Assembly: GCA_006538405.1 (NCBI GenBank) | Contig: BJKQ01000004.1 | Coordinates: forward strand, 3,038,001-3,102,000 | Length of the DNA stretch: 64,000 bases | Direction: 5' to 3' | From: Hansfordia pulvinata | Taxonomy: Eukaryota; Ascomycota; Sordariomycetes; Xylariales | Shown here: positions 12,434-23,858 of the stretch, piece by piece | Numbering within the stretch: position 1 is the stretch's first letter | How the letters are laid out: every line of letters starts with the position of its first letter | Notes under the pieces: generated by a model | The model's input: only the letters and a program-made list of their open reading frames with translations | Told to the model about the DNA's origin: nothing | Databases searched by the model: none | Program-made: the position numbers and the translations under genes

Positions 12434-13495
12434 TCAGGCCTTGGCCGGGGTAGCCGCATCGCCCTCGTCGCCGGCGGGGGCGACCCTCAGCAGGTAGGAG
12501 CCGATGCCGGGCCCCTTGCCCCAGCTCTCGTGGGCCAGCTTGACGTCCTCCATGGGCCAGACCTGCTTGACGCAGACGTCGATGTCGCCGGCGCGGGCGA
12601 GCTGGAAGAGGGCGCGCAGGTTGGGGGCGAAGGAGGGGTCGTCGCGGGTGATGTACCAGAAGGCGGTGCGCTTCTTGGGGCACAGCTTGACGTTGCGCAG
12701 GAGCAGCTTGGTGATGGAGGGCAGGGGGGAGCGCGGGGTGCCGAGGCTGCCCTCGCCGCCCGAGAGGGTGTCCTTGTTGGTGCCGTAGGCGACGAGGATG
12801 CCGCCGTCGGCGTCGGACAGGGCGGCGTAGGACTCGTCGAAGCTCTCGAACCCCAGGGCGTCGAAGACGGCGTGGGCGCCGCCGAGGTCGCGCACGCGGT
12901 CGATCCAGAGCTTGTCCGTGTAGGCGTGCGGGGTGGCGCCCTCGCGGCGGATGGCGTCGTGCTTGGCGGGGGAGGCGGTGCCGTGGACCTCGGCGCCGCG
13001 CAGCTGGGCCAGCTTCATGATGGCGAAGCCGACGGCGCCCGAGAGGCCGTGGACGAAGACGCGCTGGCCGCGCTGGACGCCGGCGCGCTCGACCAGGCCG
13101 TAGGCGGTGGACCAGTCGAGCACGAGGGCCGTGGCGGCGTCGGCGGGCACGCCGGCGGGCACGCGGATCAGGTGCTTGGCGGGCAGGTTGACGAGCTCGG
13201 CCTCGGCGTCGTAGACGGTCAGGCAGGCGACGAGGTCGCCGGCGGCGAGGTGCTCGGCGCCCGGCCCGCAGGCGGCAACGCGCCCGACCAGGCAGTAGCC
13301 CGGCGTCAGCGGCGCCTTCCTCTGCATCGGGTACTTGCCGAGGCGCATGTTGATGTCGCCGCCGTTGAAGCCCGCGTACAGCGGCGCCACCTGCGCCTCG
13401 TCGCGCCCGGGGGCCCCGATCTCGGCGTCGACGACGTTGACGTTGGACACGTCGCCAAAGGCCGAGATGAGCACCTTGCGGATCGGCTGCGTCAT
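12434..13495 (-). CDS. medium-chain dehydrogenase/reductase, zinc-less quinone oxidoreductase type
   Basis: A single-exon gene of 353 aa, normal length for NADPH-dependent quinone oxidoreductase/enoyl reductase relatives. The N-terminal half is a GroES-like fold (GFNGGDINMRLGKYP, then TPGYCLVGRV). The Rossmann domain follows, with the nucleotide-binding signature VHGLSGAVG at about residues 148-156. The Cys/His ligands of zinc alcohol dehydrogenases are not apparent, which favours the zinc-independent quinone-reductase branch. The substrate cannot be told from sequence. Base use is much more GC-rich than in NOT1, with nearly all third positions G or C. No secondary-metabolite partner genes lie nearby, so this is more likely a stand-alone detoxification or redox enzyme. 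The C-terminal tail (about 15 aa, Ala/Asp-rich) is variable. Confidence 0.88.
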   Translation of the reverse strand: MTQPIRKVLISAFGDVSNVNVVDAEIGAPGRDEAQVAPLYAGFNGGDINMRLGKYPMQRKAPLTPGYCLVGRVAACGPGAEHLAAGDLVACLTVYDAEAELVNLPAKHLIRVPAGVPADAATALVLDWSTAYGLVERAGVQRGQRVFVHGLSGAVGFAIMKLAQLRGAEVHGTASPAKHDAIRREGATPHAYTDKLWIDRVRDLGGAHAVFDALGFESFDESYAALSDADGGILVAYGTNKDTLSGGEGSLGTPRSPLPSITKLLLRNVKLCPKKRTAFWYITRDDPSFAPNLRALFQLARAGDIDVCVKQVWPMEDVKLAHESWGKGPGIGSYLLRVAPAGDEGDAATPAKA

Positions 13496-15013
13496 GTTGC
13501 TGGGCAGTGGACTTGGTCTCCTGCGCCTCGGTGGTGTCTGTGAAGGGTGGTCACGAACTGCAGCTGGTTCTTATAGTCGGGGAGACTGCTGGTACGTCGT
13601 GTAAGTCGAGAGGATGAATGGGTGCTGTCCCTGGTTCTCCTTGCTTTGAGAGATGCTGAGATGCCAATGCTGGTGATGCTTCTATCCAACATCTTGATCG
13701 CCGCGGACGTTTGTGTTTCTTTATACGAGAGTCTGGCAGATGTCGAGCTTGAGGGCTGCGCCGCGTCTGGTAGGAGCGCCAGAATGTGAGGCCCGAGAAT
13801 CTGCTCTCGCTCTCGCCATTCTCTCGTACTAAACTCGCCGTTCCCCGTGGCTGGCTGGGGCGGCCTGGGACCCGCCCCGCCCGGCGACCAGGGCCACCCC
13901 GCAGCAGGCGGTTTGTCATCCCTCCGGCTCGCATCTGCCCGGTGGTGACAGCTCCAGTCACCCACGTTGTACTGGCCCGGGACGGATAGACCTTTGATGC
14001 TCAGAACACAAGGCCCACCAATGCAGTGCCACTCTTTGGGCTGCGCCCCGGCTCCGAACTGCATCAAACCTCCACTGCACACACTCACAGTGCTGCAGAC
14101 GGGCCCCGGATGAATGAGCGGAGCCTGAGCAACAACCTGCGCACAAATTCGCAAACGACCGTGGGCGCACGTGTAATCGAAGCGGCGAGCACGGTTTGGA
14201 TCCTCTCACTTTTTTACCCCTCCTTGATCAAGTCCGAGGCCTGGTTGCGGGGGAGCGCAATCGCCGGGCGTGTTTGACCCGGTAGCGGTTACCAGTGTCC
14301 ATTACCTTTGCAGTGAAGCTGCAGCCATGAGACGGCTCAGTGCAAGATGCCCATTCACAGGGCGAGATAGGCGAGCTGGGAGGGTAGCTGGCCCAGCTAT
14401 GCCGCAAGCAGGCTTACGGGAGTCGAGGGTGGGTGGAGGCATCCGGTGCGAGAAGGCGTCTTCGGCGCCTGGATTCTCCCGTAAGGCTGTCAGCTGTCCC
14501 CACTCGCGCCCGTTAGGCTCCTCCACTGCTCGCGCGATTCTCGCGCGACCCTCGGATTCGATGGCCTACGAGTAAGGCGAAGCGAGCGACCACAGTCCAC
14601 AATTCGATGCATGCCGTGGAGCGGGTCATCCCTGTTAGCGGCCGACATGGCGAGACGTTGCCGTACCGCGCCCTGGCCAGAGAATCTGTCCTTCGCGGTC
14701 GAGATTGCGAAGGGTTGCTGTGTCGCACGCACAGAGCTGGGGCTCGGCCAAGCACGGGAAGAGAAGAGCCTGTTGACGATATGTCAATGGGCGAGCTCCC
14801 GCCATCGTGTGTTCCTCGTCTTGTCAATCTGTTGCCTTGTTGAGAAGCTATGCGCAGGCTCCCCTTCCAATTCGTGGCCTTGGAGTACATTGCGACTCGC
14901 GCCTTCGCAAGTCGACAAATGTTGCGCGCGGCGTTGGCCCGGTAGCTCGATTGTGCTCAAAGCAGCCCGGTGGGAAGTGGCGGGACTGACGGGCGTTGTT
15001 GTTGTCATACGGA
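13496..15013. other. intergenic spacer upstream of the MDR gene
   Basis: About 1.5 kb holding the promoter of the MDR gene (minus strand) and the 3' region of the Impact-domain gene. Open frames here show no recognisable domain. No tRNA or repeat was seen. Confidence 0.55.
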
Positions 15014-16724
15014 TCAATCGCCTTCGCGCCGCAGATTCAAGATATCGGATAGCTTGAGGTTGCCTTTTGCTCCCCAGCCCGAGGGCCCGCTCTCAACCTC
15101 GGGCCGCACCGACGTGTACCAGGTCCACGCCCGCCGATCGAGTTCGCTGGGCCCTAGATGTTTGGCCCAGCTGTCCAAGGTCAGCCTGAGTGCGCCGAGC
15201 AGAAGCGAGACATTCTCCTGCTTCTCTTGCTCCTGGCTCTTGGCGGTCTTCTTCTTGGGCGTCGCCTTGTCTCCGGCACCGCCTCCTTGGTTGGACAGGC
15301 CTTCGACTCGGGTGGCAAAGCTCTTAAGCAGGTATGCTCTGGCCGCCTCGGGCCTGTGAATCGGCATCCCAACGACACCAGCCTCGTGTGACCTGGATGC
15401 CGAATCGGCCGTCGCCGACTTGTCCTTCATGGCCTCGAGGTCGAGTCCCCAGAGTGCGTCCGCACCGAGGGTAGCCTGCTCGCCCGTGACCCGGAGACGC
15501 CCAGCCAGTGCGTCTTTCAGACAGTCCCGCATAATCCTCCACCGGTCAGGCCCAGCATCACTCCGCCATACCACCGAGTCATGACGGCGATCGTGTCCAT
15601 GGCGCCGAGCTCTCGCATGTTCTTGATGAGGAAGCTGCCGCACCCGGACTCGCCATCGTCGAACGAGTCCTCTTTGACGGTGGTGGCACCGAACAGGTGC
15701 GTAGGGGTGTTGACGCGATACGCCCAGGCGTTGTGGGTGGCGGATTCCAGAGAAGGTATCGCGCCGAAAAGGGACTGCAACAGAGACTGGCGCTGTGCCG
15801 TGTTCTTTAGCGTGGCCACTCGGACGACGAATGTCGAGTTCTTGATGGTGACGGGCTGGCTGACTGACCAGTCTGGCCGGTCAGCCCTGTTCGACTCCGG
15901 CCGGGCCACAGCGGTGGTGGTGTTGGCGGCGGCGGTGGTGTCGCCGGGTTCTGTTATGCTGGAGGCGACGCTGTCAGGTTGCTTCACGTCGCTCGGGATC
16001 TCTCTCCACTCGTAACCTCCCCTCTTGAGGACAGTGACTTCGCGACCCAAGACGCGGACTTTGGGTTGGCCCTGGCCCCACCCTTCCTCGTCGGCGGAGG
16101 CGCCCTTCTGCAGGCCGATGGACACGGCTTTGCTCCTCGAGTTGGCGCTCACCACGGCCTGGGCGAGGCTGAGTCTGCTCGAGGGGGGCTGCTCAGGCAT
16201 AGTGACTCGCAGGAGCTCAACGGCGAAGGCCAGGACCAGGGGCGCGCGGTTGGTCAGCAGGACCGTGTTGCGGATCCTGTGCTCATCCGTGTCCACGGGC
16301 AGCTCCAGGGAAGCCTCGTACTCGGCTGGCGGTAGGGGCTGAGGACCATCCAGGAAGCCGGCATCGTCAGACGCCTTGGATCGCTTCGAGGAGGAGGAGG
16401 GAGCCGCGGGGGCGGGGGCGGGGCGCTTGAGGGGGTTAGAGCCCTGCTTGAGACGAGCCTTGCAGGCATTATGCAAGGTCCGGGCAGCCTTCGCATCGCC
16501 AATGGCCGAGACGACTCCGTTAAGAGGGCTCTCTGCTATCTGCTGGATGCTAGGAGGGGCCGCATTAGAGGGGGCTGTCAACGGCCGAACCTGGTCGGAA
16601 CCTCGACTCACCTGCGGAGGTTGCTGGACTGCAGGGCCTTGATGCGTGCCAGAGCGTCCTTGATGGGGACCTTGGCGGCGGTCATGAGCCGGATGAGGTC
16701 CTGGAGATCGTTCTGGGAGGCCAT
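15014..16724 (-). CDS. Impact/UPF0029-domain protein, frame broken by one missing base
   Basis: Two exons are inferred: 16612-16724 (starting MASQNDLQDL) and 15014-16549, with a 62 nt GTGAGT...CTAG intron. The reading phase fits across the splice. The Impact N-terminal domain lies at about residues 270-375 and shows TIKNSTFVVRV, HNAWAYRV, DDGESGCG and the signature VMTRWYGGVMLG followed by PDRWRIMRDCL. That last step requires a frame change at 15549-15553 (run AGGCCC on the + strand); one extra base also brings the total to 550 codons. Impact/YIH1 proteins bind GCN1 and restrain GCN2 in amino-acid starvation. This protein has a long N-terminal half (short helical segment, Ser/Ala/Pro-rich linker) in place of an evident RWD domain, and a charged C-terminal extension with KKK and EQEKQE. 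It is therefore not canonical YIH1, and its role is uncertain. Confidence 0.8.
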
Positions 16725-17763
16725 GGCGGCGCCTTGTGGTGTGCAGCCGCGGCGTATATCGTGTGCAACACATGCGAGGAGGGGGCGTGAGCGGGCCGTT
16801 GGTGCAACGCGAGGCGAGGCGCGTGTTCAAGGAGCATTGGAAGCTGTTAGCCTGTATCGTCATCGGTACCTCAGAACCTGTGGATATAGCACGAACATGA
16901 TAGCTCATCCGGTATCTCTACGCGCACCAGGCAGAGTGCACAGTGCCAAAAGACTGTGTCGAGAAGCAACAGCACGGAATACGAGACAGTACCTGCGTCT
17001 GGACCCTGATCCACGAGTACGAGTATCGTTATCACGCCTCGTCCAGCCGCAGTAACCTCATCCATGCTCGCACTCACTCACGGATACACACTTCTCACCC
17101 ATTCCACCGACTCCCACGTCCAAGGCCAGGGCCCATGCTCTGCCGCCACTGAGGGTCCTCGCGAGCTGCGGTCAGGGTTCTCGCACGCTGTACCCTTGGT
17201 TTCTATTGAGACAGGACAAGGGCCCGAACAAGCCGTGGCGAAAGAGAGGGAAGAAAAAAAAAAGGGCACGCAAGCCACTCATCCATCAGAGGGCTTTGCA
17301 GACAGTGTTCACGGTCTGATCTGCCATTGCCCACCACTAGCTGCCGCCGCCACCACCAAACCACCCAGACGCTGTCCTCTCCCCTTTGCCCACGACCCCG
17401 GGGTCCCACCTCCCCCTTCTCTCATCTGGCCGAGCAGCGCCGAGTCTCGCGCCTGGTCTCGGCGCCGAGGTGCTGGTCCGTTCTGACCCCGGTACCGGTC
17501 GCCGATTCGGAGCCACATCCGCAGCGCCGGCGGAGCAGCAGAAGACGACACGCCAACGCAGCACCCTCGCATCGCGTCCCCCATCCCTCTGAGCTGGCTG
17601 AGCAAGCACGGGATTCGCTTGATGCCCATCTGCGGCCTAGCAGGTCGACCGCGACTGCTGACGACGCGCCGCCGCCCCACCACCACCACCAGTCACCTTT
17701 GCCACCAACTGACTTTCCCCCCCAGAGAAAGGGGGGCCTAGTTGAACCGACTCACACCTCGCC
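16725..17763. promoter_or_regulatory. bidirectional promoter region
   Basis: About 1 kb between the divergent Impact-domain gene and the OMS1-like gene. It contains one TACGAGTA word (17018), an A-rich stretch near 17250-17265 and C/A-rich sequence towards the OMS1-like start. No gene is seen. Confidence 0.45.
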
Positions 17764-19266
17764 ATGCTATCGACCACAGGCGCGCGCGCTGCACTGCACC
17801 GCGTCGGGCCGTCACTGGGGTCCGGCCTCGGCTTCAGGATAGCCATGGCCCCGCGGCGCGGCATCATCAAGGGCCCGCCGAAGCAGCCGCGGGGCACGGC
17901 CGCGAAGCCGCTGGCGTACAAGGCCAGGAACCCGCCGCCGCCGTCGCCGCTCAAGACCACCGCCTCCGAGGAGGCGGACGCGGAGAGCGGCGAGCTGTTC
18001 TCGCGCGAGGCGCGCGAGGCGCACAAGGCGCAGCCCGTGGCGCACCTGGTGCGCACGCGCTTCGTGGGCCTGTTCGGCCTCGGGGCCGTCGCGCTCTGCC
18101 TCGGCGCCTTCGCCGCCAGCATGGCCGTCCAGTGGCGCTCCCAGGAGCCCATGGCCCCTTGCGCGCCCGGCGACGAGCCCCGCGCCCCGACCGGCCGCCC
18201 TTCCGCCCAGTCGCCCGCCGAGTTCGACGCGCACCTCGACAAGTCCGAGTGGCGCTTCGGCATCACCGCCCTGCGCCGCAAGCTGGCCGCCGCCGCCCGC
18301 GGCCACGTCCTCGAGGTCGCCATCGGCACGGGGCGCAACCTCGAGTTCTACGACTGGGACCGCGTCACTGCTGAGGACGGCGATAACAAGAACAAGAACA
18401 AGAAACAGGACGGCGACGCCTCGCTGGTGCAGCAGCTCGAAGCCGCGCGCTTCGACAGGGCGCGCCTGGCCGAGCTGCGCCGCGAGCAAGAGGAGCGCAC
18501 CCGCGACGTGCTGAGCTTCACGGGCCTCGACATCGCCCCGTCCATGCTCGACCTCGCCCTGCTCCGCGCCCGCCAGGTCGTCCCGGGCCTGGCCGACCAG
18601 GTCCCCGTGCGCCCGCAGTTCGCGCAGCTGGCCGCGGGCGCCGCGGGCGCTGCCGCCGCCGGGCCCGACGGCCTCCACGAGGCCATCAGCCTGCTGGGCG
18701 GGCGCATGCGCATCGTCAAGCACGACGCGCAGTCGTCGTTTCCCGCACCGCCCTTGCCATCCCTAACGACAGCAGGAACGGCAACCACAACAGCCGCTGC
18801 CCCCAGGAAGTACGACACCATAATCCAGACCTTCGGCCTCTGCAGCGTCCGCGACCCCGTCGGCCTGCTGGGTAACATGGCGTCCTCGCTGGAGCCCGAG
18901 ACGGGCCGCATCGTCCTGCTCGAGCACGGCCGCAGCTTCTGGGACCTGGTCAACGGCCTGCTCGACCGCGGCGCCCCGTCCCACTTCGACCGCTTCGGCT
19001 GCTGGTGGAACCGCGACATCGACCTCATTGTCGAGGCCGCCGCCCAGCGCGTCCCCGGTCTGGAGGTCGTCGAGGTCGACCGCCCGGGCTGGCTGACTCT
19101 TGGCACCCACGTCTGGGTCGAGCTCAAGGTCCGGCGACCCGATTCTGACACCCCCGTGGCAGAGGCCGCCGGCGGCGGCGCAGGCGGCGGCAGCACCGGC
19201 AGCACCATTTTGAGCTGGGTCACTGGGCGGAGCGGGGCCAGTTCGGCGCCAAAGACGGATGGTTGA
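17764..19266 (+). CDS. OMS1-like mitochondrial membrane methyltransferase
   Basis: Single exon, 500 aa. The N-terminus is basic and free of acidic residues for about 60 aa, like a mitochondrial targeting sequence. One membrane segment lies at about 100-122 (VGLFGLGAVALCLGAF). A class I SAM-dependent methyltransferase follows: motif I VLEVAIGTGRNLEFY (about 182-196), motif II TGLDIAPSML (about 249-258), post-motif TFGLCSVRDP, then VLLEHGRSFWDLVN and the family end segment WWNRDIDLIVEAA. This order matches yeast Oms1, an inner-membrane protein linked to respiratory-complex stability; its methyl acceptor is not established. Ala/Gly-rich insertions separate the motifs, and the C-terminus ends in a Gly-rich tail. 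The gene is very GC-rich. Start: the ATG at 17764 gives the best targeting peptide; an in-frame ATG about 28 codons later is an alternative. Confidence 0.85.
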   Translation: MLSTTGARAALHRVGPSLGSGLGFRIAMAPRRGIIKGPPKQPRGTAAKPLAYKARNPPPPSPLKTTASEEADAESGELFSREAREAHKAQPVAHLVRTRFVGLFGLGAVALCLGAFAASMAVQWRSQEPMAPCAPGDEPRAPTGRPSAQSPAEFDAHLDKSEWRFGITALRRKLAAAARGHVLEVAIGTGRNLEFYDWDRVTAEDGDNKNKNKKQDGDASLVQQLEAARFDRARLAELRREQEERTRDVLSFTGLDIAPSMLDLALLRARQVVPGLADQVPVRPQFAQLAAGAAGAAAAGPDGLHEAISLLGGRMRIVKHDAQSSFPAPPLPSLTTAGTATTTAAAPRKYDTIIQTFGLCSVRDPVGLLGNMASSLEPETGRIVLLEHGRSFWDLVNGLLDRGAPSHFDRFGCWWNRDIDLIVEAAAQRVPGLEVVEVDRPGWLTLGTHVWVELKVRRPDSDTPVAEAAGGGAGGGSTGSTILSWVTGRSGASSAPKTDG

Positions 19267-20194
19267 GCGTGTCTGACAAGAGCCAGAATCTGTCCAAGCA
19301 GACCTCACCATACCACTGATGCGTTTAGTCAACAAGCCCCGACGCTCTGTAAGAGTACCATGTCCTTACTATGTAAAAATACTTCGACACCAACCAATTA
19401 TATTATGCCACCCCGATTCACCCTTGTCACGTAGAAGACGATATTGTATATCAATCGCCATCACTCATCTCAGCATGCCGGATTCACAGTGTGCAAGGTT
19501 TGGATCGAGTCATTTCCGTATCAGGGTCTTTTCTTGCTAGAGAACGTGGTTTGTGCGCAGTAGAAAGAATGGGGATTTCTTTTTGTGCTGGACCCGGCAA
19601 CAGCCTTGGGTCTCACGAAACGCCGGCAAAAAAACCAATTTAGAGGTCTATCATGACTCTAGTCAGATGCGTTCCATCTGTCCATCCGGTCCGAATTCAA
19701 CGCTCAGGAAGTCGAAAATGCAAAACCAAACAGCCCTTGCTGCAGACTACCCCACATCTCCATCAAGCTCATGTATACCCTCGACCTCACAGTCTGGGTG
19801 TGTCATGTTCGCCGAAGTGCGGCGCCCAGTGTAGCCAAAAACAATCGCCGGGACTCCCGTACCAAACAAACGCCTGACCCCTTTTTGAACCCAGCCGTTG
19901 AAAAAAACGTGAAAGCGTAAATGAACATCAGTCGACCGTAAAATTCCAGAATTCCATAGGATGGCAGATCCGCCAGTAACTGTCCCAGCGCCGCCTTGAT
20001 CTCAAACCGAGATCGTTGGCCGGTCGCTCCAGACTGTTTGCATCCCTCATTCAACGCCGTGGTATAATCCTACACGCGACGCAAATCCTCGACGTACACA
20101 TCGTAACAAAAATTGGGGTGGGCTTGTGCCGTCACCAGTCTTTCGGCCGGATTCGGTGAGCCCTTCAAAAGACAGTCGGCTACTAGCAGTCCTC
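19267..20194. other. spacer between convergent genes
   Basis: 3' regions of the OMS1-like gene (+) and the GDS1-type gene (-). The composition is more A/T-rich than the flanking coding DNA, as expected for untranslated 3' sequence. No gene or repeat was recognised. Confidence 0.55.
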
Positions 20195-21495
20195 TCAGAA
20201 GTCGTTGAGCAGACCGTCGAGTTCATCCAGCTCGACCATCTCGGGGCTCTTGTCCCAGTCCAGCATAGCGTCCAGCTTGGACCAATTTTCAGCCTCGGCG
20301 TCTCTCTTGGGAGGAGGCGGGAACATGCTGGGACGCATAGCAGGACTGGTCAGGAATGCCATGTGGGGGAGGTAGCTGACACCCAGCGTTCTGTGGTGGT
20401 CGCCAAAGAGCTGCTCGTTGGCCAACGAATCATCCACGATGTTCAAGTCCACGGGGTCCGCTGAGAGGAGCTTGCCGTTCAGCTTCCGCTTCTGCAGTCC
20501 ATCTGCAGTCTGGGTGAATTCCTTCTCGTCTTTCTCGAGAGGAGGCTCAGCACCACGTTGGCCTCGTGATCCAAGACCCAGCGGGGCGGAGTGGCGCCCA
20601 GATGCGGAACCCATGGGTGTACTGGGAATCGACATATCTTGCATGTCATCGAATTCGGGTGCGTGCAAGTCGACTTCCGGAGACAAGCTTTCTCGACGAC
20701 GGTCAATGTCAGTGTCTTCAGCAGTCGAGCCCGAGCTCGACAACGAAGGCGTGACAATTCCAGGCGCAGAGGGCTGAACAGCCACGGCCTGGGGCAGGGG
20801 CTGGCGGGGGTGCGTGGCAAGATAAAAGTAAGTCCGTCTGGGGTGTACGGGCTCAATCTCTTTGGCGAGCGGACAAGGGGAGGTCGCGGACCAGCCGGGG
20901 CGCTTCAGGTAGGCGGAAAGGCGATGCGAGATGATCGAACAAGGATTCGTGGATCTGAAGGCAGGAGGAGCAGAGCAAGAGTTAGCAAATGCAAAAGTTT
21001 GGGCTTAGGAGCCGGTGGAGGGTCTACTGACTGTTGGACCATTTTTGACTTGGTGGCCAGAGCATTGGCGAGTTCTTTTACGAGGTGAGGGCGGTTGCTG
21101 GTCTCTTGCAGACGAACAACGACGGCGTGGACGACTTCATCCTTGATATTTCCGAGATCCGCTGCCTTCAGGAGAACGGCTGGCTCGGTTTCGTCCGACT
21201 CGATAGACTTATGTACGGCGGCCGGCGAGGGAGTGGGAGGCGGGGTCTGGCGCGGCTGTGTGGGAATGGTGGCAGGCTTCGAGTGGGCAGCAGAGGAAAT
21301 CAAGGGCGCGGTGACAGCGACGTTGCTTTCGAGGCGTCGTTTTTTGGAGGGGTGTTGAGCGTCCATGTCGTCGTCGGCTGGTCTGGTGCAGGGGGTGGTG
21401 GGAGCGGGTTTGGCGGTATGTTTGGGATGCGAGACGGGCAAGGCGATGCCGAGAGAGGGCAGGCTAAGGCTCTTGCGGCGCGTATTATATCCCAT
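20195..21495 (-). CDS. GDS1-type winged-helix protein
   Basis: Two exons, 21032-21495 and 20195-20954, joined in phase across a 77 nt intron (GTCAGT donor, CAG acceptor), give 407 aa. The N-terminus MGYNTRRKSLSLPSLG is typical of the fungal family and is followed by a Pro/Thr-rich linker with a basic KKRR patch (51-54), a possible nuclear signal. The winged-helix domain, about 116-215, spans the intron: IKDEVVHAVVVRLQE, RPHLVKELANAL, NPCSIISHRLSAYLKRPGW, then EPVHPRRTYFYLA. The C-terminal half is acidic and low in complexity and ends with DELDGLLNDF, which could be an activation segment. Yeast GDS1 has a poorly defined nuclear role; DNA binding here is inferred from the fold only. An ORF extending 80 codons upstream exists, but the family start argues for the ATG at 21495. 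Confidence 0.82.
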
Positions 21496-23078
21496 TGTGT
21501 GTTTTTGTGTGTACAAGCTGGGGCTGGTTGCCAGTGAGGTTGATGAGAATGCAATTATTGTTGGTTCTTGCTGGCCGGCCTTCTCTGAGAGAGAGAGGGT
21601 GGAATGGCGAGCAGTGAAGAGAGGGAGAGCGTGGAACAATGGGCGAGATTCGATGGCGGGCACGCGGTAAAAGCGGACGGGGCGCTGGCGGCGTGAGACA
21701 GGATCGTCGGGCAGAGCGAGGTGGCGTAACGGCAATGGACCCGGACCAGGCTGGGAGTCAGGATGAGGGATGGGCGGGTATAAGTGCGCGGTGCGGGAGG
21801 AAGGTGGACGAGGGACGTAGTGTACAGGGACCTAGCCAGGCATCGGATGGAGGGAAACCAGGGAAGGAGAAGGAGGGGCGGAAACTCTGAATGAAGATGA
21901 CGATGGCGAGGTGTTGACTCTTGAACTGTCGCAGGAGAGCGAGAGCAAGGTGTGCCGGGATTGAAGAGAGCGAGGAGAGGAGCGGGAGAAGAAGAGAGAC
22001 GAGGAATAGTACATGTAGCCCGGCCAGTACTGACGGTCGAGTGCTGGGCGGCAGGTACTCGTCGGGGACAGGCGATCGGCAGCGAGATGGGTACGAGTAC
22101 ATGTATGCTGGTTCGGTAGTACGACTAGCAGCGGGACCTGGTCAAGTTGAGGTGGTAATATGCTGTGGGGCTGGGTACTGGTAGCGCACAGGTACAGCGG
22201 AGGAGTACCCCGGCGTACCGAGCGGCCCCGGCTGCTGAGGTATGGGCTTACGTAGGAGGGGGGATGGGATGAGAAGAGCGGTCACCCCTCGAGCGCTTTT
22301 ACGTTGCCAACGGACGGAGTCAAGAAGCAGCCCTCAATGGAAACATTCATCAAATGGGCAAACAGTAGATCACAGTGCTCGCGTGAGGGCTGAAGAGTGG
22401 AGGTATCGTGATACTTTCGCTACTAGCAAGTAAACCAGTCCGACATTCGTACATAGGTAGGTCCAGTTATGTAGAATTGGTTATACTCGTCTCGTCTCGT
22501 CCGTACATCAATACATGCAGTCGGGACTACGGATACTCGTACTGGGGCAGAGGGGGAGAAAAAAGACGAGAACGAAAAAGAAAAGGACCGAGACGGAGAC
22601 GTGGGAGAAAGCGGCGTGGGTGGGCGAGGGAAGCTGCGATCGACTGCACTGCGAGTAACTGGTGGCCCCGGTAGGCCCAGCCCAGAAAGAATAAATTGGG
22701 GGACGTGTGTCAGGCTGCAGACGCGCAGGCCTCGAGACTCATGCAGGCCAGCACCACCAGCAAGCAAGGCCACACGAGCTACGGAGCCGGCCATGACCGC
22801 CCAAGCCGCTTCGGGAGTAGCGCGCAGGCAAATCTATGGGGCTCTCTACCAGGATGCCAGCCGAGCAGGCTGATGACTTTTCGAGCCTCGCGGACGGGGT
22901 ACTCGTACGGGTGCTCCCACGAGCACGCAGTAGGTACGAATACACGCAGCCTCATTCGACTCATGCCCAAAGCATGTGTACTCGTACCCTTTGGCTCCAG
23001 TACCCAGGCACGCTTGCACGAACGAGTACTCCGGCTACTCGTGCTAGGTTCGTGTAGCATCCCAGAGCCTGTCCAGTC

Positions 23079-23093
23079 GGGGGGGGGGGGGGG
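23079..23093. repeat. poly(G) tract, 15 bases
   Basis: Uninterrupted G run in the gene desert; one of six comparable long G or C runs in the window. Confidence 0.93.
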
Positions 23094-23844
23094 CGGACCA
23101 AGGGAACCGGCAACCATCACCACGATCCGTGACTACCCCATTTGCCACACTCTGTTCATCGCAGTGGTGGATGGGTGGCTGCGGATGGCGAGAGAGCGCT
23201 GGCGGGTGAGAAGCATGCGAATGAAGGGCCCGACTGCGCCCGTGCCATCCAACGTGCTTGTATGGATGCACCTCTTCTCCCGCTCATCCACTCGTATTGA
23301 CACCCCCAATTGCGGAAGCTTGCGTCTTCGCGACAAGCCTGTCATTATCGCGGTCGGTTATTCGCTCTCATGCCTCTGTGTCTTCTCTCCCGCGCGGTGG
23401 GCTCGCAAACCAGGAAGCTCCCTGGCTCGATGATGAACCGACGTCAACTCATTGGGTCACAGGCGGCGGGGCGGCGGGGCATACGCCTAACTCTGGGTGG
23501 CTGGGCTAGAGAAAATCTCGAACTGATTGACCCGAGTCTATGCCCAGAATGGCTAGCCCGTGTCTTTTTTTCCTCGTTTTAGGGGTCCTGTCTGACCTTT
23601 GGTTTTTTCTTCTTCCTCCTCGGTGCTCCTCTTGCTCGGCTTTTCTGCTCGACCAGATGACGAAGGACCCAGTCTTGCCAATATCTGAGAGATGAACGCA
23701 CCGTTTGCCACTCGGCTCGCCCGCCTGCTATTACCGCTCGATGGGGACTGCGTAGATTGCCTGAACCCGTCTCTGGGAACAGCTCACGTGGCTACCGACC
23801 TTATTATGAGGGACCACTTTGCACTCCAGACACAATGGAATCTA

Positions 23845-23858
23845 TACGAGTACTCGTA
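23845..23858. repeat. perfect palindrome TACGAGTACTCGTA, family example
   Basis: A 14-base perfect palindrome and the fullest member of a dispersed word family. Exact 8-mer cores (TACGAGTA or TACTCGTA) also occur at 17018, 22092, 22544, 22900, 27103, 27805, 28566, 31338, 53165, 53293, 53713, 53921, 55529, 56594, 58923, 59298, 59581, 59661, 60021, 60163, 61250, 62350, 62960, 63108, 63579 and 63719. Nearly all lie outside coding sequence; one further copy, near 57766, lies inside the Crh gene as Tyr-Glu-Tyr codons. Function unknown. Confidence 0.85.

Noticed and set aside
12530..13543. 337-codon frame opposite the MDR gene
   Set aside because: Antisense shadow of a GC-rich gene; composition is Gly/Ala/Val repeats caused by third-position G/C on the other strand.
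17812..18723. 303-codon frame opposite the OMS1-like gene
   Set aside because: Antisense shadow; the + strand frame carries all methyltransferase motifs.
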